Assembly (NCBI GenBank): GCA_030248195.1
Contig: JASAND010030708.1
Location: 1-64,000 of the forward strand
Direction of reading: 5' to 3'
Source of the DNA: Trissonchulus latispiculum
Taxonomy: Eukaryota > Nematoda > Enoplea > Enoplida > Ironidae
Length of the DNA: 64,000 bases
The notes under the pieces were generated by a model. That model did no database searches, was not told where the DNA came from, and saw only the letters and a list, made by a program, of their open reading frames with translations. Every line of letters begins with the position of its first letter. Positions within the stretch are counted from its first letter, which is position 1. Below, piece by piece: positions 35,624-47,346 of this stretch. The translations under genes and the position numbers were made by a program.

Positions 35624-37887
35624 GCCGGTGTCACGGTGAAATTTTTCCCCCTAGAAATTTTTCCCCCCGGAAAAATTTCACCGGTGAAATTTTTCCCCCC
35701 GGAAAAATATCACCGGAGAAATATTTCCCCCCGGAAAAATATCACCAGAGAAATTTTTCCGGGGGGAAAGATTTCACCGATACACTGTAATTGAAATTTT
35801 CAAGCAATTATCAACTTTCCAACGTATTTCTTTCCTAGAATATTATCTAATCAATTGAATAGAATCTTAATTTTTGCCTGGCATATTTTTAACAAAATTA
35901 TCAAATAAGGAATGATCTCAGCTCCCAGGAACTAAAGAAACCACAACATTTAGGATAATTATTCCTTTCTTAGATAACTGAAACATAATTTTTTAGTAAA
36001 GTCGTTACAGAAATGCTCAATGGGAAAGATTAAATGACTGCACTTGATCATTACTATCCACTGTGTTAATATGTTTTTGATCGTGTTCCCTCACATTTAG
36101 TTGCGGTTTCAGAATTTCTGGGAAAAGGGATCAAAAACGAAGGAGCAGAAAAAAATTCCAAAATTAATTCTTCTGTCCCCCAAAGTTTCGAATATTTATT
36201 TGTGGTTTATTGTATTAAATTTTTCACTAAATAAGATTTAGTTTAGATTAACCCAATTATTAACCCAATTTTAAATGTCCAGTAAATTATGCTTCTTTAA
36301 AATTTTTTGTAATAACTTTTCACTAAAGTATTTTTAAATTTCCGATTTAAAATAAAAATTAAATTTTAATTTGATGTAATAAACTAAATTAAATTTCATT
36401 AAGCAACCCAATTTTAAGTGATTAAATCAGCAGAGATCTTACAAACACAGAACTAGTGAGCATAATCAGCAAAAGCTGTACTTCTAAACATTTTCTAAAC
36501 TCTGAATGATGTAGGAAGTCTCGAAATGATTTTTTGTGTTTTTGTATGTAATTGTTAATTGCCTCCTCCTCCAGTGAGAATCAGTAGTGTTGTTTCAGCA
36601 GCTGAAACTGAAACTTAGCTTGTACATGTTTCAGTTTCAGTTGCTGAAACTGAAACTGAAACTAAATAGGTTATGTAGTGTAAACATCACTAGAATCAGA
36701 CCGACGAGAAATTGGGAATTTCTCCGTTTCTCCACTGATGATGGTATATATCGACTCGCTCTGCTTGCTCCACATCAAAAACAAGACTTTCGAGAAAAGT
36801 CTAAGCTGTTGTTAAACGAGTTTGGACCTTTTCATAAAAGATATTAAAGGTGAGAACACAAGCTTAAATTTAGTTAGACGAGCTAAGGGGATTAATCTTA
36901 ACTGCAGTCTACCCTGTGCTCCATACCTGAACGGGAGGTCAAATTTCACTGACCCTTGTAGAAGCAAATTTGGGTACCCCTTGTGAGACCGATTTTTCTT
37001 GGGGGTTACCTTTGAAAGCGAGTTTTAAGCGATTTTTACCATGTTTTAACAAAGAACAGTGATTTTTTTAGCCAAAACACATTTTTCAGACGTTTTTTAA
37101 AAAGCAAAAAAGTAATTTTAAGCAAAAAATCAGGCGAAGCCAGAAAATTTCTGGAAATTTAGTTTATTACATCAAATTTAAATTTAATTTTTATTTTAAA
37201 TCAGAAATTTAAAAATACTTTAGTGAAAAGTTATTACAAAAATTTTAAAGAAGTATAATTTACTGGACATTTAAAATTGGGTTAATAATTGGGTTAATCT
37301 AAACTATATCTTATTTAGTGAAAAATTTAATACAATAAACCACAAATATTCGAAAATTTGGGGACAGAAGAATGAATTTTGGAATTTTCTCTGCTCCTTC
37401 GTTTTTGATCCCTTTTCCAAGAAATTCTGAAACCGCAACTAAATGTGAGGGAACACGATCAAAAACATATTAACACAGTGGATAGTAATGATCAAGTGCA
37501 GTCATTTAATCTTTCCTATGTGAGCATTTCTGTAACGACTTTACTAAAAAATTATGTTTCAGTTATCTAAAAAAGGAACAATTATCCTAAATGTTGGGGT
37601 TTCTTTAGTTCCTGGGAGCTGAGATCATTCCTTATTTGATAATTTTATTAAAAATATGCCAGGCAAAAATTAAGATTCTATTCAATTGATTAGATAATAT
37701 TCTAGGAAAGAAATAGGTTGGAAAGTTTATAATTGCTTGAAAATTTCAATTACAGTGTATCGGTAAAATCTTTCCCCCCCCCCGGAAAAATTTCCCCGGT
37801 GATATTTTTCCGGGGGGAAAAATTTCACCGGTGAAATTTTTCCGGGGGGAAAATTTCTAGGGGGAAAAATTTCACCGTGACACCGGC
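35624..37887. mobile_element. 2.26 kb long inverted-repeat element, arms ~760 bp
   Basis: 35624-36400 and about 37140-37887 are inverted copies at high identity. The outer ~150 bp of each arm alternate GAAATTTTTCCCCCC and its complement GGGGGGAAAAATTTC around CACCGGTG, making many small palindromes. The central spacer (36401-37139) contains the hAT-type MITE at 36585. Frames rich in PPEK or PRKN read through the GGAAAAAT blocks and are artefacts. Outside the arms both sides carry CCGGCCGG, so the real ends may be slightly further out. Superfamily unassigned. Confidence 0.8.
36585..36691. mobile_element. hAT-type MITE, 107 bp, with 8 bp target duplication
   Basis: AGAATCAG occurs at 36577-36584 and again at 36692-36699. 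Between them the ends read TAGTGTTGTTT and AAACATCACT, an imperfect inverted repeat of the hAT type. The interior is two inverted blocks of CTGAAACTGAAACT. It is nested in the spacer of the larger inverted-repeat element. Related CTGAAACTGAAAC sequence lies at 2786-2985. Confidence 0.8.
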
Positions 37888-39050
37888 ACCCGGCCGGGTT
37901 AAACAGACCTGCCGATCCCAGATTTGCCCTATTCGTGTATTTCGCAAAATTTCTAGCATTAATGATGCATACTCAGATAAGATCAAGCAGTGTCCTTTTT
38001 CTGAAGACCGGCCGGCCGGCTGCTTCTGACCCGCCCAGCCGGTCCGATTGGCGGCATAGTGGGCTCTAATAAATATCTTTTACACACACAATGTCAAATT
38101 TGACACACAGAGTTAGCTTTTATTTGATAAAAGAATTTTTCTCCAGTCGGCTAAATCGAAAAGAAAGATTAGTTTTGATTATTCTTCAAAGTTTCCGTTT
38201 TATTTCGACTTTCCGATTTGTCTATTCAACACTACTGACTTCCATCAATAAAATAACTGAAGAATAACCGACAGGGATGTTGGTTTTGGATTTGCGTCAA
38301 TTTAAGTTGTGTCCCGTTAACAAAACTTTGTGTTCAGATAGAATTATTGTTTTAGCGTGTTTTTCGTGCAAAAAATTGTATTATTCATGGAAATTTTGAT
38401 AATTTCTTTAATGTTTAATTGTATGAAAGACTATTTAGAAAATTGCTGCTGCTCAACAGTAATGCACGATTACAAGATACCTATAGAATATAGAAGCGTA
38501 ATATATACACACGTCGGGGCTCTGGGGCACCGGTGCGGTAAAAATATTATTGAGAAGAAGGTAGTAAATATTAAAACAAAAATATTGTTTTGAAAACTCT
38601 GAGAACTACTGATCCCTGAACAGATTATTGCGTATGACTAGGGATGGGCAGCGGTGCGGTATTACCGCGGTTCCCGCGGCGGTTATCGCAGAGCTGCAAT
38701 ATGCGGTAATGTAGGAGACACCGCGCGGTTATTGCGGTTATCGCCGATTCTGATAACCGCGAGAAAACCGGTGTTTTTATTATGGTTTTTGCTTGAAAAA
38801 CGCAAATTATGTTCTATAGAATTTTTAATAAATTCTCAAAATTAAAATTTAACCAAAATAAGTTTGTCCGTAATTTTTGAGAAATTGTAAAACTTAGCGC
38901 CTTTTGCTACTTTGGTATTGTGACTGTGACAGACGTACATAGGAACTAGGCATTACACTAGCAATACAAGTTTTTTGGCAGAACTGAATAATAATTTAAT
39001 AATAATAATAATTAATAATTAATAATTTGAATAATAACTGAATAATAATG

Positions 39051-39085
<35 letters not shown>

Positions 39086-39161
39086 TTATTCATAATAATC
39101 AATAATTTTAATAACCTGAATAGCTTAATAATTTAATTTAATCATAATAATAGTAATAATA

Positions 39162-39230
<69 letters not shown>

Positions 39231-39600
39231 TAAGAATAATAATTTTTTGGCAATACTGAATGAAGGAAGTGTCGTATCGAAAAACGGATTTCATATTCGG
39301 ATTTAGCAGGTCAAATAACCCCTATAAGCACCTTTTCGGCAAAATCGGAGACAAAAAATTTTTTGACCCCATTTTTATTGCGCTTTGCTAGCTTTTCAGA
39401 CCTAAAAATAAGGGTTATTTTTAACCAGAAAGTTTACTAGCACACTAACCAGAAAACCAATGCCCTCGAAAATTACCCACAGTTTGCCCTATTAGAGCCT
39501 AATAATTGGTAAAAAGCTGGGGTAGGCTAGGGGCTGCCAATTTTATTAGATCGAAAACGGCGCAAAGTCACCTCGAAAAATTTGACCTGTTATTGCTTAA
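37888..39600. other. Intergenic: hAT-like left end fragment and TAA microsatellite
   Basis: Bases 38639-38775 begin TAGGGATGGGCAGCGGTGCGG and repeat GCGGTTAT/ATAACCGC; this resembles a hAT left terminus with subterminal repeats, but no partner end was found. Bases 38990-39235 are an imperfect TAA/AATAAT microsatellite. The rest is AT-rich without coding signals. Confidence 0.5.
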
Positions 39601-40607
39601 GGTGCTGGTATCGTTTTGTGCAGTGCTTTTGTGCGTATTTTTTGAAACGCCATAACTTTCGCAATTTTGTGAGTTGGAAAGAGCTTTATACATCATTTTA
39701 AAGCTTATAATTTGCAGATTCTCATGAGAGCACGAAATTAGTAAAAATCCGGAAAAAATAGCTAAAATTTTCTGACATACTACATCTCAGAGGCTGAATA
39801 TAGACCAAAAATTTTTGAACATCGATTTCTCAAAACTGTGGAATCGGCCAAAATTTTTTCTTGCGCCGACCTATAAAGGACATGTGGGCCGAGGGACATT
39901 TTTTTGGATTTGGCTCAACAGGTCTTAACAGTCAAGAAAATCCATTAAATGTGCGATGACACGAAATTTCGCAACTTTGCATTGAGTTTTCTCGCAACTG
40001 GAGACGTTTTAGCTCAAACCAAGAAAAATGTCCCTCCGCAATAGTGCGAATTCTCATTCTGCCAAAAATCACTCGAATCCATTGGGTAGTTTTTGAGAAA
40101 TCGATGTTCAAAACAAAATAATCGCAGTTTTGCCAAAATGGTTTTTCGGCCAAATCTCTAGCTTAGAGCAACAAACTCCGGCTAATAGGCATTGATAAAA
40201 TGTGCAATGAGACTGTTTATCGATCGAGTATAAATAAACCAAAATTGTCCGTACGATTTGGCAGTAATTTTGAAAAAACTGATTTTCTCGAAAACGGCCA
40301 TTTTTGGACCCCAAAAATCGTTTTTTGCTTATACTGACTTAACCACTAGAGATAGCTCAAAAGTTGTAAAAGCAAAAATGTTCATTTTTGTGCCCTCTTT
40401 CCAGCCATACCAACCAATCTGGTGTCTCGACTATGCCCTGAGAGAATAATGGCAAAAACCAGAAATTTCTTATCTTTGCACCTAAAAATGCGGGACTGGT
40501 CCCAGAATGTTAAAGAGCACCGAAATAGTATATTTGAAAAGTTTCATCCACTTTCATAAAGAATTAAAGCCTATAGGGTCAAATTTACACAAAGCGATAC
40601 CAGCACC
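39601..40607. mobile_element. 1.0 kb TTAA-flanked MITE
   Basis: Ends GGTGCTGGTATCGTTTTGTG and its inverse (one mismatch in 20) are bordered by TTAA at 39597-39600 and 40608-40611. It contains a second, inner inverted repeat (AACATCGATTTCTCAAAA at 39819 with its inverse at 40090-40108). No transposase. Its terminal GGTG resembles that of the 7.3 kb element at 23889, so both may use related transposases of the piggyBac or Kolobok type. Confidence 0.75.
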
Positions 40608-40919
40608 TTAAGAAGCAAGCAACGCTCGAAAGCCGGAATGCTTTTAATATTTAGTACTAGTAACAATAATATTCGTGGCCAAAAGTGACAAAATCAGTCA
40701 AACCGTTAATTCACCAGAAGAGCTGAAAAAAGCTTTTTTGAGAAAACCCATTTTTGAACTAAAATTTGTACTTTGGCGTCCTGCCAAAAACGGTGTATAT
40801 GTGATACATTGTTGCCCACCCTAAACTTTTTTACTTTGATATGTTGGCTAACGATAGGCTAAAAAGTAGCCCTCTCCGACGATGTCCTGCCAATCCCTTC
40901 TTAGCTCCCCCCCCCTTAA

Positions 40920-41221
40920 ACGTTAAAATATACTTAATCAACACTTCACAACTTTGAAATCAGGCACAACCTCGCATTCTATTCTAATGCAGGTAAGATA
41001 CGCAAACCAGCGCCAAATTGAGCTTATATTTCCTTAAACTTTAATTTTTATGAACAATTTGAAATGTGGCTGTAATGCTCTCTAGTTTTCTTAAAATTTC
41101 CCTAATTTTGAAGAAAATCTAATGACTTTTCGTCATGCTGATCCCGCGGACGAAGGTTGTCGTCCCATCCCGTCCCGTCCGGCGGGATCCCGCGCGCTCC
41201 CGCGTCCCGCGCCCATCTCTG
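40920..41221. mobile_element. Truncated copy of a GTCCCG-rich hAT-like element
   Basis: Aligns by eye with 55890-56220: both share ATACGCAAACCAGC, a block around CTTAATTTTCC/ CCCTAATTTTG, then GACGAAGGTTGTCGTCCCAT and CCCGTCCCGTCC and end CCATCTCT. Only the right part is recognisable here. Confidence 0.65.
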
Positions 41222-41999
41222 GATTAGTGTATAACGTAAGGGCAGAGCTATATGTAGGTGTAAAATCGGTTCATATATTCTGGTCATTTCAAGAACTATT
41301 AATGAACCTTGTAATATTGTAACTTCTACCTGAAGTAGTTAGAGGTTGCTTTTTGAATCTTGTCAAAAATCAGGTGAAAAATTGCGCGTCATTATTTGCA
41401 TTTTTGCGTATTGCTGAAGTTTGCTGTTTTTTTAAGGTTTTTTAAACCCAAACATCTCGCGCATGTTTAACAGTAAACAAGCGGTAAGAGTTTAAAAGAT
41501 GTCTTGACCTATTTTTAAGACAATTGGCCAAGAATGAGGGCGAAAGTTTACATTGAACTGTAACGCAGTTTCCTTTTACTGCTGCCCGTCCACAGTAATA
41601 TAACTGTATTACAAACACGCTCAGAATGGTTTGCTAAAATCTATAGCTTTATATTAACAGTTCCAGTTGTATATACTGTAGATAATAGTTTTAGTTCAGA
41701 ATGATGTACATGGAGTTTTTGCTCCGTTTTTTTAACAAATTAACAGATTTATATACATGTACTTTATCAGCATTGGTTTTCTTGTATGGTGGGCTGGAAG
41801 TTCAATTCCATTACAATTTCGCTTAAATTCAGTTGGAATAATTTTTAGTCTGCCTTTGTTCCTAAACCGTTAACTGTAATGTTAGGTAACTATGTATATA
41901 CTTTACTTTGCTCTCAAGTGTTCTGTTACTACTGGCTCTTTCACTTGATTTGAAATTCATTCATCTATGTAATGGCTGCTATTTTTAACTGAGAGAACC

Positions 42000-43387
42000 T
42001 AGAGAGATGGGACTGCCACCAATCGACAAAAAATTAATTGCTGTACATTCCGAATTCAATCATTGAAGATGAAGAGTCCCAGGAAAAGTTAGAAACCTTC
42101 AAAGTCAGGAAAAGTTAACCGTCATCGTCCTGTAAATTATCCAGTTACTGTGCTGTGAACTGTTCTGTTACTAGCCTACTTCATTTTTCATTCGATTTAA
42201 ATCAATTCTTCTGTCAGTTTAAGGCTGATGGATTAAGATTTAAGATTGCACATAACTAATTACAATAGAAATAAATTAATTGACGTCAACTCAGAACTTG
42301 TGCTTGAAAGAAAGGATATATGTAGTCGTTTAAATTTAAAACCCTTTAGTGTCGGATGGGCAATGGCCTGGCCAAGTGGCGATTTTCGACATCAGTGGTG
42401 CAGTGAGTGGCCACTGGCCAGTTACCGGCCTTTACTAATTTTTCTTCAACACGTCGATCCCATTTTGAGGATTCCACGCCAACGAAAGTTAAGGAGTTGT
42501 CATAGCCTTCCGACAACAATGCAAATTCTGAAAATTCCGAGTCCTGTTCCCTCCAACCAAAATAATTCAGCGCCAGGTATAATTTTTTGGTCAGGGCTCA
42601 CCCACTGTTTAGGCACACGACGTGGCCCGTAAGTGGTGCTCTCCGCATACCGCAGTCAAGAGGCGGAGAGACGAAGATCATGGATAGAAATATGATCCCC
42701 AAACAGAACTACCATACGATTATTGGCACCGAAGCACCTCAGTCACGCCCAAGGCGGCAGCAGTCGTGAATCCGACTGCTGTTGCCCCCCGCTTGGTAAT
42801 AGCAACTATGATGGCGGAAAGCTAATTGTCTGCTCGAAAGGCACAAGGGATTAAAAATAGGTTGCAAAAGCGGAATCGTTAGGGGAGGCCGAGCTCTAAC
42901 ATAGGAAAGACTGAAAAATGCGGTCTGAGAAGCTCTGAAATGGAAGTAAAAGTTTCGAACTTTAGTGTTTTGAAATTCAAGTTTATGTAGTTTTAAGAGT
43001 TAGCTGGAAATTTGACACATGTTTAAAATAATTTTTTACGTTTTGCACCTCCTTCTTAAAAACTCTTGACAAAGATTATTTTAATTCAAGTTGTAATAGA
43101 GACAGGGGGACTTTTTTCACCTCCATGCCCATCGCAACCTTGAATTTCTAAATTAAATTTACATCAGCTATAGTCTGTAATTAGTCAGGCGGCAAAGCTG
43201 TTACATTTTAGAAACCAATTAGTTGAATTTCTGCAATGGAAGTTTCGCGAAAATTCGTATGCTTTCCTTACTTTGACGGTTTCTAACTTTTTCTGGGCAC
43301 ATCATTCGGGTCGGGACCCTTCAATGATTAAATCTGAAATGTAAAGCAATTATTTCTCTATCGACTGGTGGTCGTCCTATCTCTCTA
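42000..43387. mobile_element. Old inverted-repeat element, hAT-like ends
   Basis: 42000-42125 and about 43258-43387 are inverted, diverged copies. Ends are TAGAGAGATGGGACTGCCACC and the inverse of TAGAGAGATAGGACGACCACC. Both arms carry AAAGTTAGAAACC and AATCATTGAAG. No target duplication and no transposase; the frame at 42246-42632 has no recognisable domain. Confidence 0.6.
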
Positions 43388-44601
43388 AGTCCTCTCTAAA
43401 ATAGCAGCCTTAATAGCCTTAATTTTCTGGTCATTTTTAACCGTTAAACCTGAGGAAATTCAGGCAGGCATTTTTTTGCTCTCAGTCAGTTGACATTAGA
43501 ACCAAACTTTCAGGGTAGATGTTTATTTAAGCTTCATTTCAGCTCAGAAAAGTTTATCTAATTTGGTGACTTTGTGTCCTCAATAAATTGTGTCCTAACT
43601 TTACTGGAGTCGCATTTACAGGGTTGACGTGTGAAGACACCCCTGGGAATAAAGTTTAGTTTCATACTGCTTTATCCCATCCAGCTTAACGTTTAAACTG
43701 TCGCTGGTTTTAGATTTTATTTTTCAGGCCACAAAAACTGGTTGACACAGAATTGTCCACTGATACCCAAACACACGCCGCTGCACATTTCACATTGACA
43801 CAGACATATGGACAGTATGCTTCTTAAAATTAAGGTTTAGTCAAGCCTGACCCTGTTTGTGTCATGCTTGTTTGTGCGCTTGAGTGCATGAATTCGGCGA
43901 GGTGAAGGGAAACGGACGGTGAGCGAGCACTAGTCGAGGTTGTGCTGCGTCGTCCATGCTGCATGTGCTGCATGGTTATCTTGTCCCAGAAAACTTTTGT
44001 GTGGGCTTATAGCATATGCATGGAATAACGTTAACAGTAACATAACTTTTTAGTAAATTTGCAACCAAATTATCAGATTTTACAAAAACATTCAAAATTT
44101 TGATCAATTTTCTTGAAAAGGCCGGGAATGTTTAGGAATTTCGGTGCGAAAAACTAATGGCTTTGGCGGCCGTCTCCGCTCACTTCTTGCCCTGATTTTG
44201 TTTATCCCTTGTTCCTCACGGCGGTAGGACTGGTACTATGTCTGGACTGGAGGGGGAGGCTTCGATCCCTCATACCCCTGACCATGTGTTAACCTTGGGT
44301 GTAGTCCGGCCCTGGTGCTCCTATAGGTCGATATTGAATATATGTACATATAAGTCAATCTCTTCCTATATGTCTGATACTGATCGTTGCCTTATGCAAT
44401 AATGGAAGATGTTCTTTTAATGAACTATATGTCGTGACTTATATACACAGTGATTTTTAAATAACACTATCAACCTATTTTCCCCTGAATAATAACTTAT
44501 TCTGAGAAGACAACTCGGAAATATCTTTAAATAAGCTTTTACTGTTTTAGGATCAATTTTTAGATTTTCTTTTTCTTTTTCCGGAGGGTAGTTTTGGCTT
44601 T
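43388..44601. other. Intergenic, nothing recognised
   Basis: AT-rich sequence with no clear repeat; the last ~50 bases, with a pyrimidine-rich TTTTTCTTTTTCC tract, lead to the start codon of the methyltransferase gene. The promoter presumably lies here but I cannot point to an element. Confidence 0.4.
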
Positions 44602-47303
44602 ATGGCACTTTCGCCCATTGCCGGAACCGCAACCAGCGGCCAGCTGGGTGGGATTTTATTCCGCGTGCTTGTGATTGTTGGTACAGTTGTTGGCAGCGTT
44701 TTACTCCTTCAGACTGTATTGGGATCCCCTCCCAGCCCAAGCTTCCAACGATGCCAAAGTGTCGGTGCAGCCGCTGAGATAGGTCAAATTTCTAAAGCAC
44801 AGGACTTTCAGGAAATGCTGGACTTTTATGATCTCATGCAAGAACAGATCCATCGTGCAAATACCCCTTTGAGAGATAAGACTGGACTAAAACGATATGC
44901 ACAGAATCTTCATTTTATGCTCGAGTCAATATTACCTCAAATTCCGTGTGAAACAAAGGTAATATTTTGCTACTCCACGGCTGATAAATTTATGTTTTTG
45001 CCAAAGAATAAAATGTACATACAATGGTACATATAGTCTTATACGTAACCTGTTTACCTAATAGGACTTGCTAAACAAACTAGAGATGAGCACGGGCCGG
45101 ATTTTTTCGGCCCGGCCCGGCCCGGCCCGCTCCAAAATCTTGCTCGGCCCGGCCCGGCCCGGCCCGGCCCGCTGTCAAAACTTTTCGGCCCGGCCCGGCC
45201 CGCAAACTAACAAAATTCGGCCCGGCCCGGCCCGCCAAAAGAAAATTTCGAAAATATAACTAACAATATTATTTCAAAGGCTTTAGTGAATGCTGGAAAC
45301 GCTAAATTATGCTACGAAATCTTAAATTTTGCTGTAAAACAACCTGAATGAGCAAATGTAATGCTAATTTTAGTGATTTGACAACATTTCTTAGAGTCGA
45401 ACCGGCCCGTTTCGACCCGTTCCGGCCCGCTGTTGAAAAATTTCCCGGCCCGGCCCGGCCCGGCCCGCTAACCAATGGATGTCGGCCGGGCCGGGGCGGG
45501 CCGGGCCGGGCCGACGGGCCGAAATGCTCATCTCTAAAACAAACCTTCTTGTACCTATGCTTTGCTTTCCGTTTTCCGCGCGAACCAAGTACGACTACGA
45601 GTCTTAAACTGTAGGCATTAATATAAAAACAATTTATTGGCACTGCGGGATTGTGTTCAGACAGTTTTAAAAAGACATCGTTTCTATTATCAGTATTTAA
45701 GTTATTATTTTTGCTGCGTTTTAGGTAAGAATAGGAGGGAGTGGCGACGGAGGGAAATGGGTTTGCAATCCTTGGAGACTTCCAGAGAAATGTGTGATCT
45801 ATTCGATTGGAATAGGTACGTATATAGCAGGCTATGTAAGTCAATGGAACATAGGTGAAAACTTCGTGAATCAGATTATTTGCAGGATTGTCATGCATAT
45901 AGATACAAATTTTGATTTCCGGTGGGTTTTCAACCTACGACCTATTGTACATTAGACAAACGCTCTGCCAACTGAGCTACGCGGATGCAAAGTCGCACCA
46001 AGCACACCAGGCAGTCGCTATAGCCCTATTTCTTTAAAGATTAAACAGACTAGATTAAAATTAATCCGCATTAAAGAAATAGCACCTCGGATTAAACGGA
46101 TTAAAATTTGATCCAGCGAGTTAAACTAGTTAAACGGAATAAATTTAATCCTATCTTTTTAATGAACCTAGGATCAAAATCTTAATCTAATCCTGTTTCT
46201 TTATTCACGCTTCGGATTAAAAAATCAACGAGTTAATTTTAACCTGTTTAATCGCTGTTTCTTTAAAGATTAATTTTAATATCTGTTTAATCCGCCGCCT
46301 GCATTTTCAACTAGTTTTTAATCCTCGTGCAGCTACGCGGATTAAACGAGTTAAAATTTGGCGGGTTAAAATTTTTAATCGCTATTTCTTTAATGGCGGA
46401 TGAAATAGATTAAAATCAACTAGTTTAATCCGCGAATTAAAAATGGTCGGATTAAGCGAGTGAATTTTGTTCCATTTAATCCGTTTTTTCCAGCATTAAA
46501 GAAATAGCAATTAATATTTTAATCCGGCCATTTTAAAGTTTAAAGAAATAGGCCCATAAACCTACAATGTAAATATGGTATGAGAAAAATTATTCTAGGA
46601 TTTATGTAGTTTGCTCAGTACCTATTTGTTTGCGATAGATGCAGTTGAGCTAAAACTAGAAAACAATCCAGTTTATTAACTTTTGATTTTTTTACATCAT
46701 TCTTATATATTTTATGCTAATTATTTAGTAATCCTTAAATTTACTTGCGGGCTTCTAAGTCCGAGATCATTTACGAAATACGTTATTTTAGGTCGTGAGC
46801 TGAGTTTTGAAGTTCATCTGCAAACCTACTTTCAACATCGATGTCGAGTTATAGCCATTGATCCTGGCGAAAACGATTTCTACGAAAAGATGGTGCCTAA
46901 CTCAAAATATTTAAAACTTGCTATTGGCAATAAGACGAGCTTAGTGGACGGCACGTCTACCCTAGAGGACATAATGTTTCGTTTCGAGCACAAGAAATTA
47001 GACATTCTGAAAATGGATATAGAGTTTGCAGAGTTTGACGTTTTGCCAAAGCTTCTGAAAGCTTCCATTGTTGCATGTCATTTGTTGGTGGAATTTCACG
47101 GACAGAGTGTTATGAAATGGGTCAAGTTGATGGAAGAATTAGAAATTGGTGGTTATTGGCTCTATGCCAAAGAAGCTAACACTGTATGCACTGCCAATGA
47201 TCCGAAAACCGTCTGTTCGGAATACTCCTTCATCCATTCCAGTTGCGCCCGCCAGTACAACATGCGATCAGAACCTCTGTTCACAAACTTTCCACATTCT
47301 TAG
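44602..47303 (+). CDS. FkbM/METTL24-like methyltransferase, membrane-anchored, 3 exons
   Basis: Exons 44602-44958, 45725-45815 and 46792-47303 join in frame to 319 residues. Residues about 17-41 are a hydrophobic segment after a short N-terminus, so a type II membrane anchor or uncleaved signal is likely. The FkbM-family fold follows: [13 protein letters not shown] (about 123-135), [15 protein letters not shown] with the SAM-binding glycine motif split by the second intron (142-156), VIAIDPG with acidic D173, and LDILKMDIE with D225. FkbM-type enzymes transfer methyl groups from S-adenosylmethionine, often to sugar oxygens. Animal METTL24-like members have no firm substrate. The C-terminal part holds four Cys, suiting a secretory-pathway lumen. 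Both introns carry repeats: a hAT MITE in the first, and a tRNA-like sequence and an ATTAAA-rich MITE in the second. Confidence 0.88.
45081..45536. mobile_element. hAT-type MITE, 456 bp, with perfect 8 bp target duplication
   Basis: AAACAAAC stands at 45073-45080 and 45537-45544. The element starts TAGAGATGAGCACGGGCC and ends GGCCGAAATGCTCATCTCTA, inverted termini of the hAT type. Both ends carry long GGCCC/GGGCC subterminal arrays, the kind of repeat that hAT transposases bind. Frames full of Pro-Gly-Arg over it are artefacts. It sits in intron 1 of the methyltransferase gene. Confidence 0.92.
45915..45986 (-). tRNA. tRNA-like sequence, probably a pseudogene
   Basis: On the minus strand, a 72 nt segment has the A-box-like TAGCTCAGTTGGCAGAGC, an anticodon-like hairpin with loop CTAATGT (anticodon AAU if taken literally, Ile) and a TTGAAAA-type T-loop closed by GTAGG/CCCAC with one mismatch. 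The acceptor stem pairs poorly (about four of seven), and the usual TTCGA of the T-loop is changed to TTGAA. It therefore looks like a decayed tRNA or a tRNA-derived retroposon head. It lies antisense in intron 2 of the methyltransferase gene. Confidence 0.45.
46022..46555. mobile_element. ATTAAA-rich MITE, copy in methyltransferase intron 2
   Basis: Ends AGCCCTATTTCTTTAAAG and the inverse of GGGCCTATTTCTTTAAAC bound 534 bp made of many AGATTAAA, CGGATTAAA and AAAGAAATAG motifs in both orientations. The same termini and motifs appear at 53488 and 56862. Target duplication not certain (TA/TAA). Confidence 0.7.
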
Positions 47304-47340
47304 ACAGACCGAGAAAATGCTTGCTTGTGTACATTTGTAA

Positions 47341-47346
47341 AATAAA
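47341..47346 (+). promoter_or_regulatory. Polyadenylation signal of the methyltransferase gene
   Basis: AATAAA 38 bases after the stop codon; a second AATAAA follows at 47371. This fits a short 3' UTR, with the next gene starting about 290 bases on. Confidence 0.6.

Noticed and set aside
35593..35794. Pro/Phe-rich repetitive frames
   Set aside because: Read through the CCCCCGGAAAAAT hairpin blocks of the palindromic element; composition artefact.
42246..42632. 128-codon frame between genes
   Set aside because: Lies inside an old inverted-repeat element, has no recognised motif and no splice partners.
45068..45898. Pro-Gly-Arg-rich frames, including a 198-codon minus-strand frame
   Set aside because: They cover the GGCCC arrays of a hAT MITE and run into the real exon of the methyltransferase on the opposite strand.
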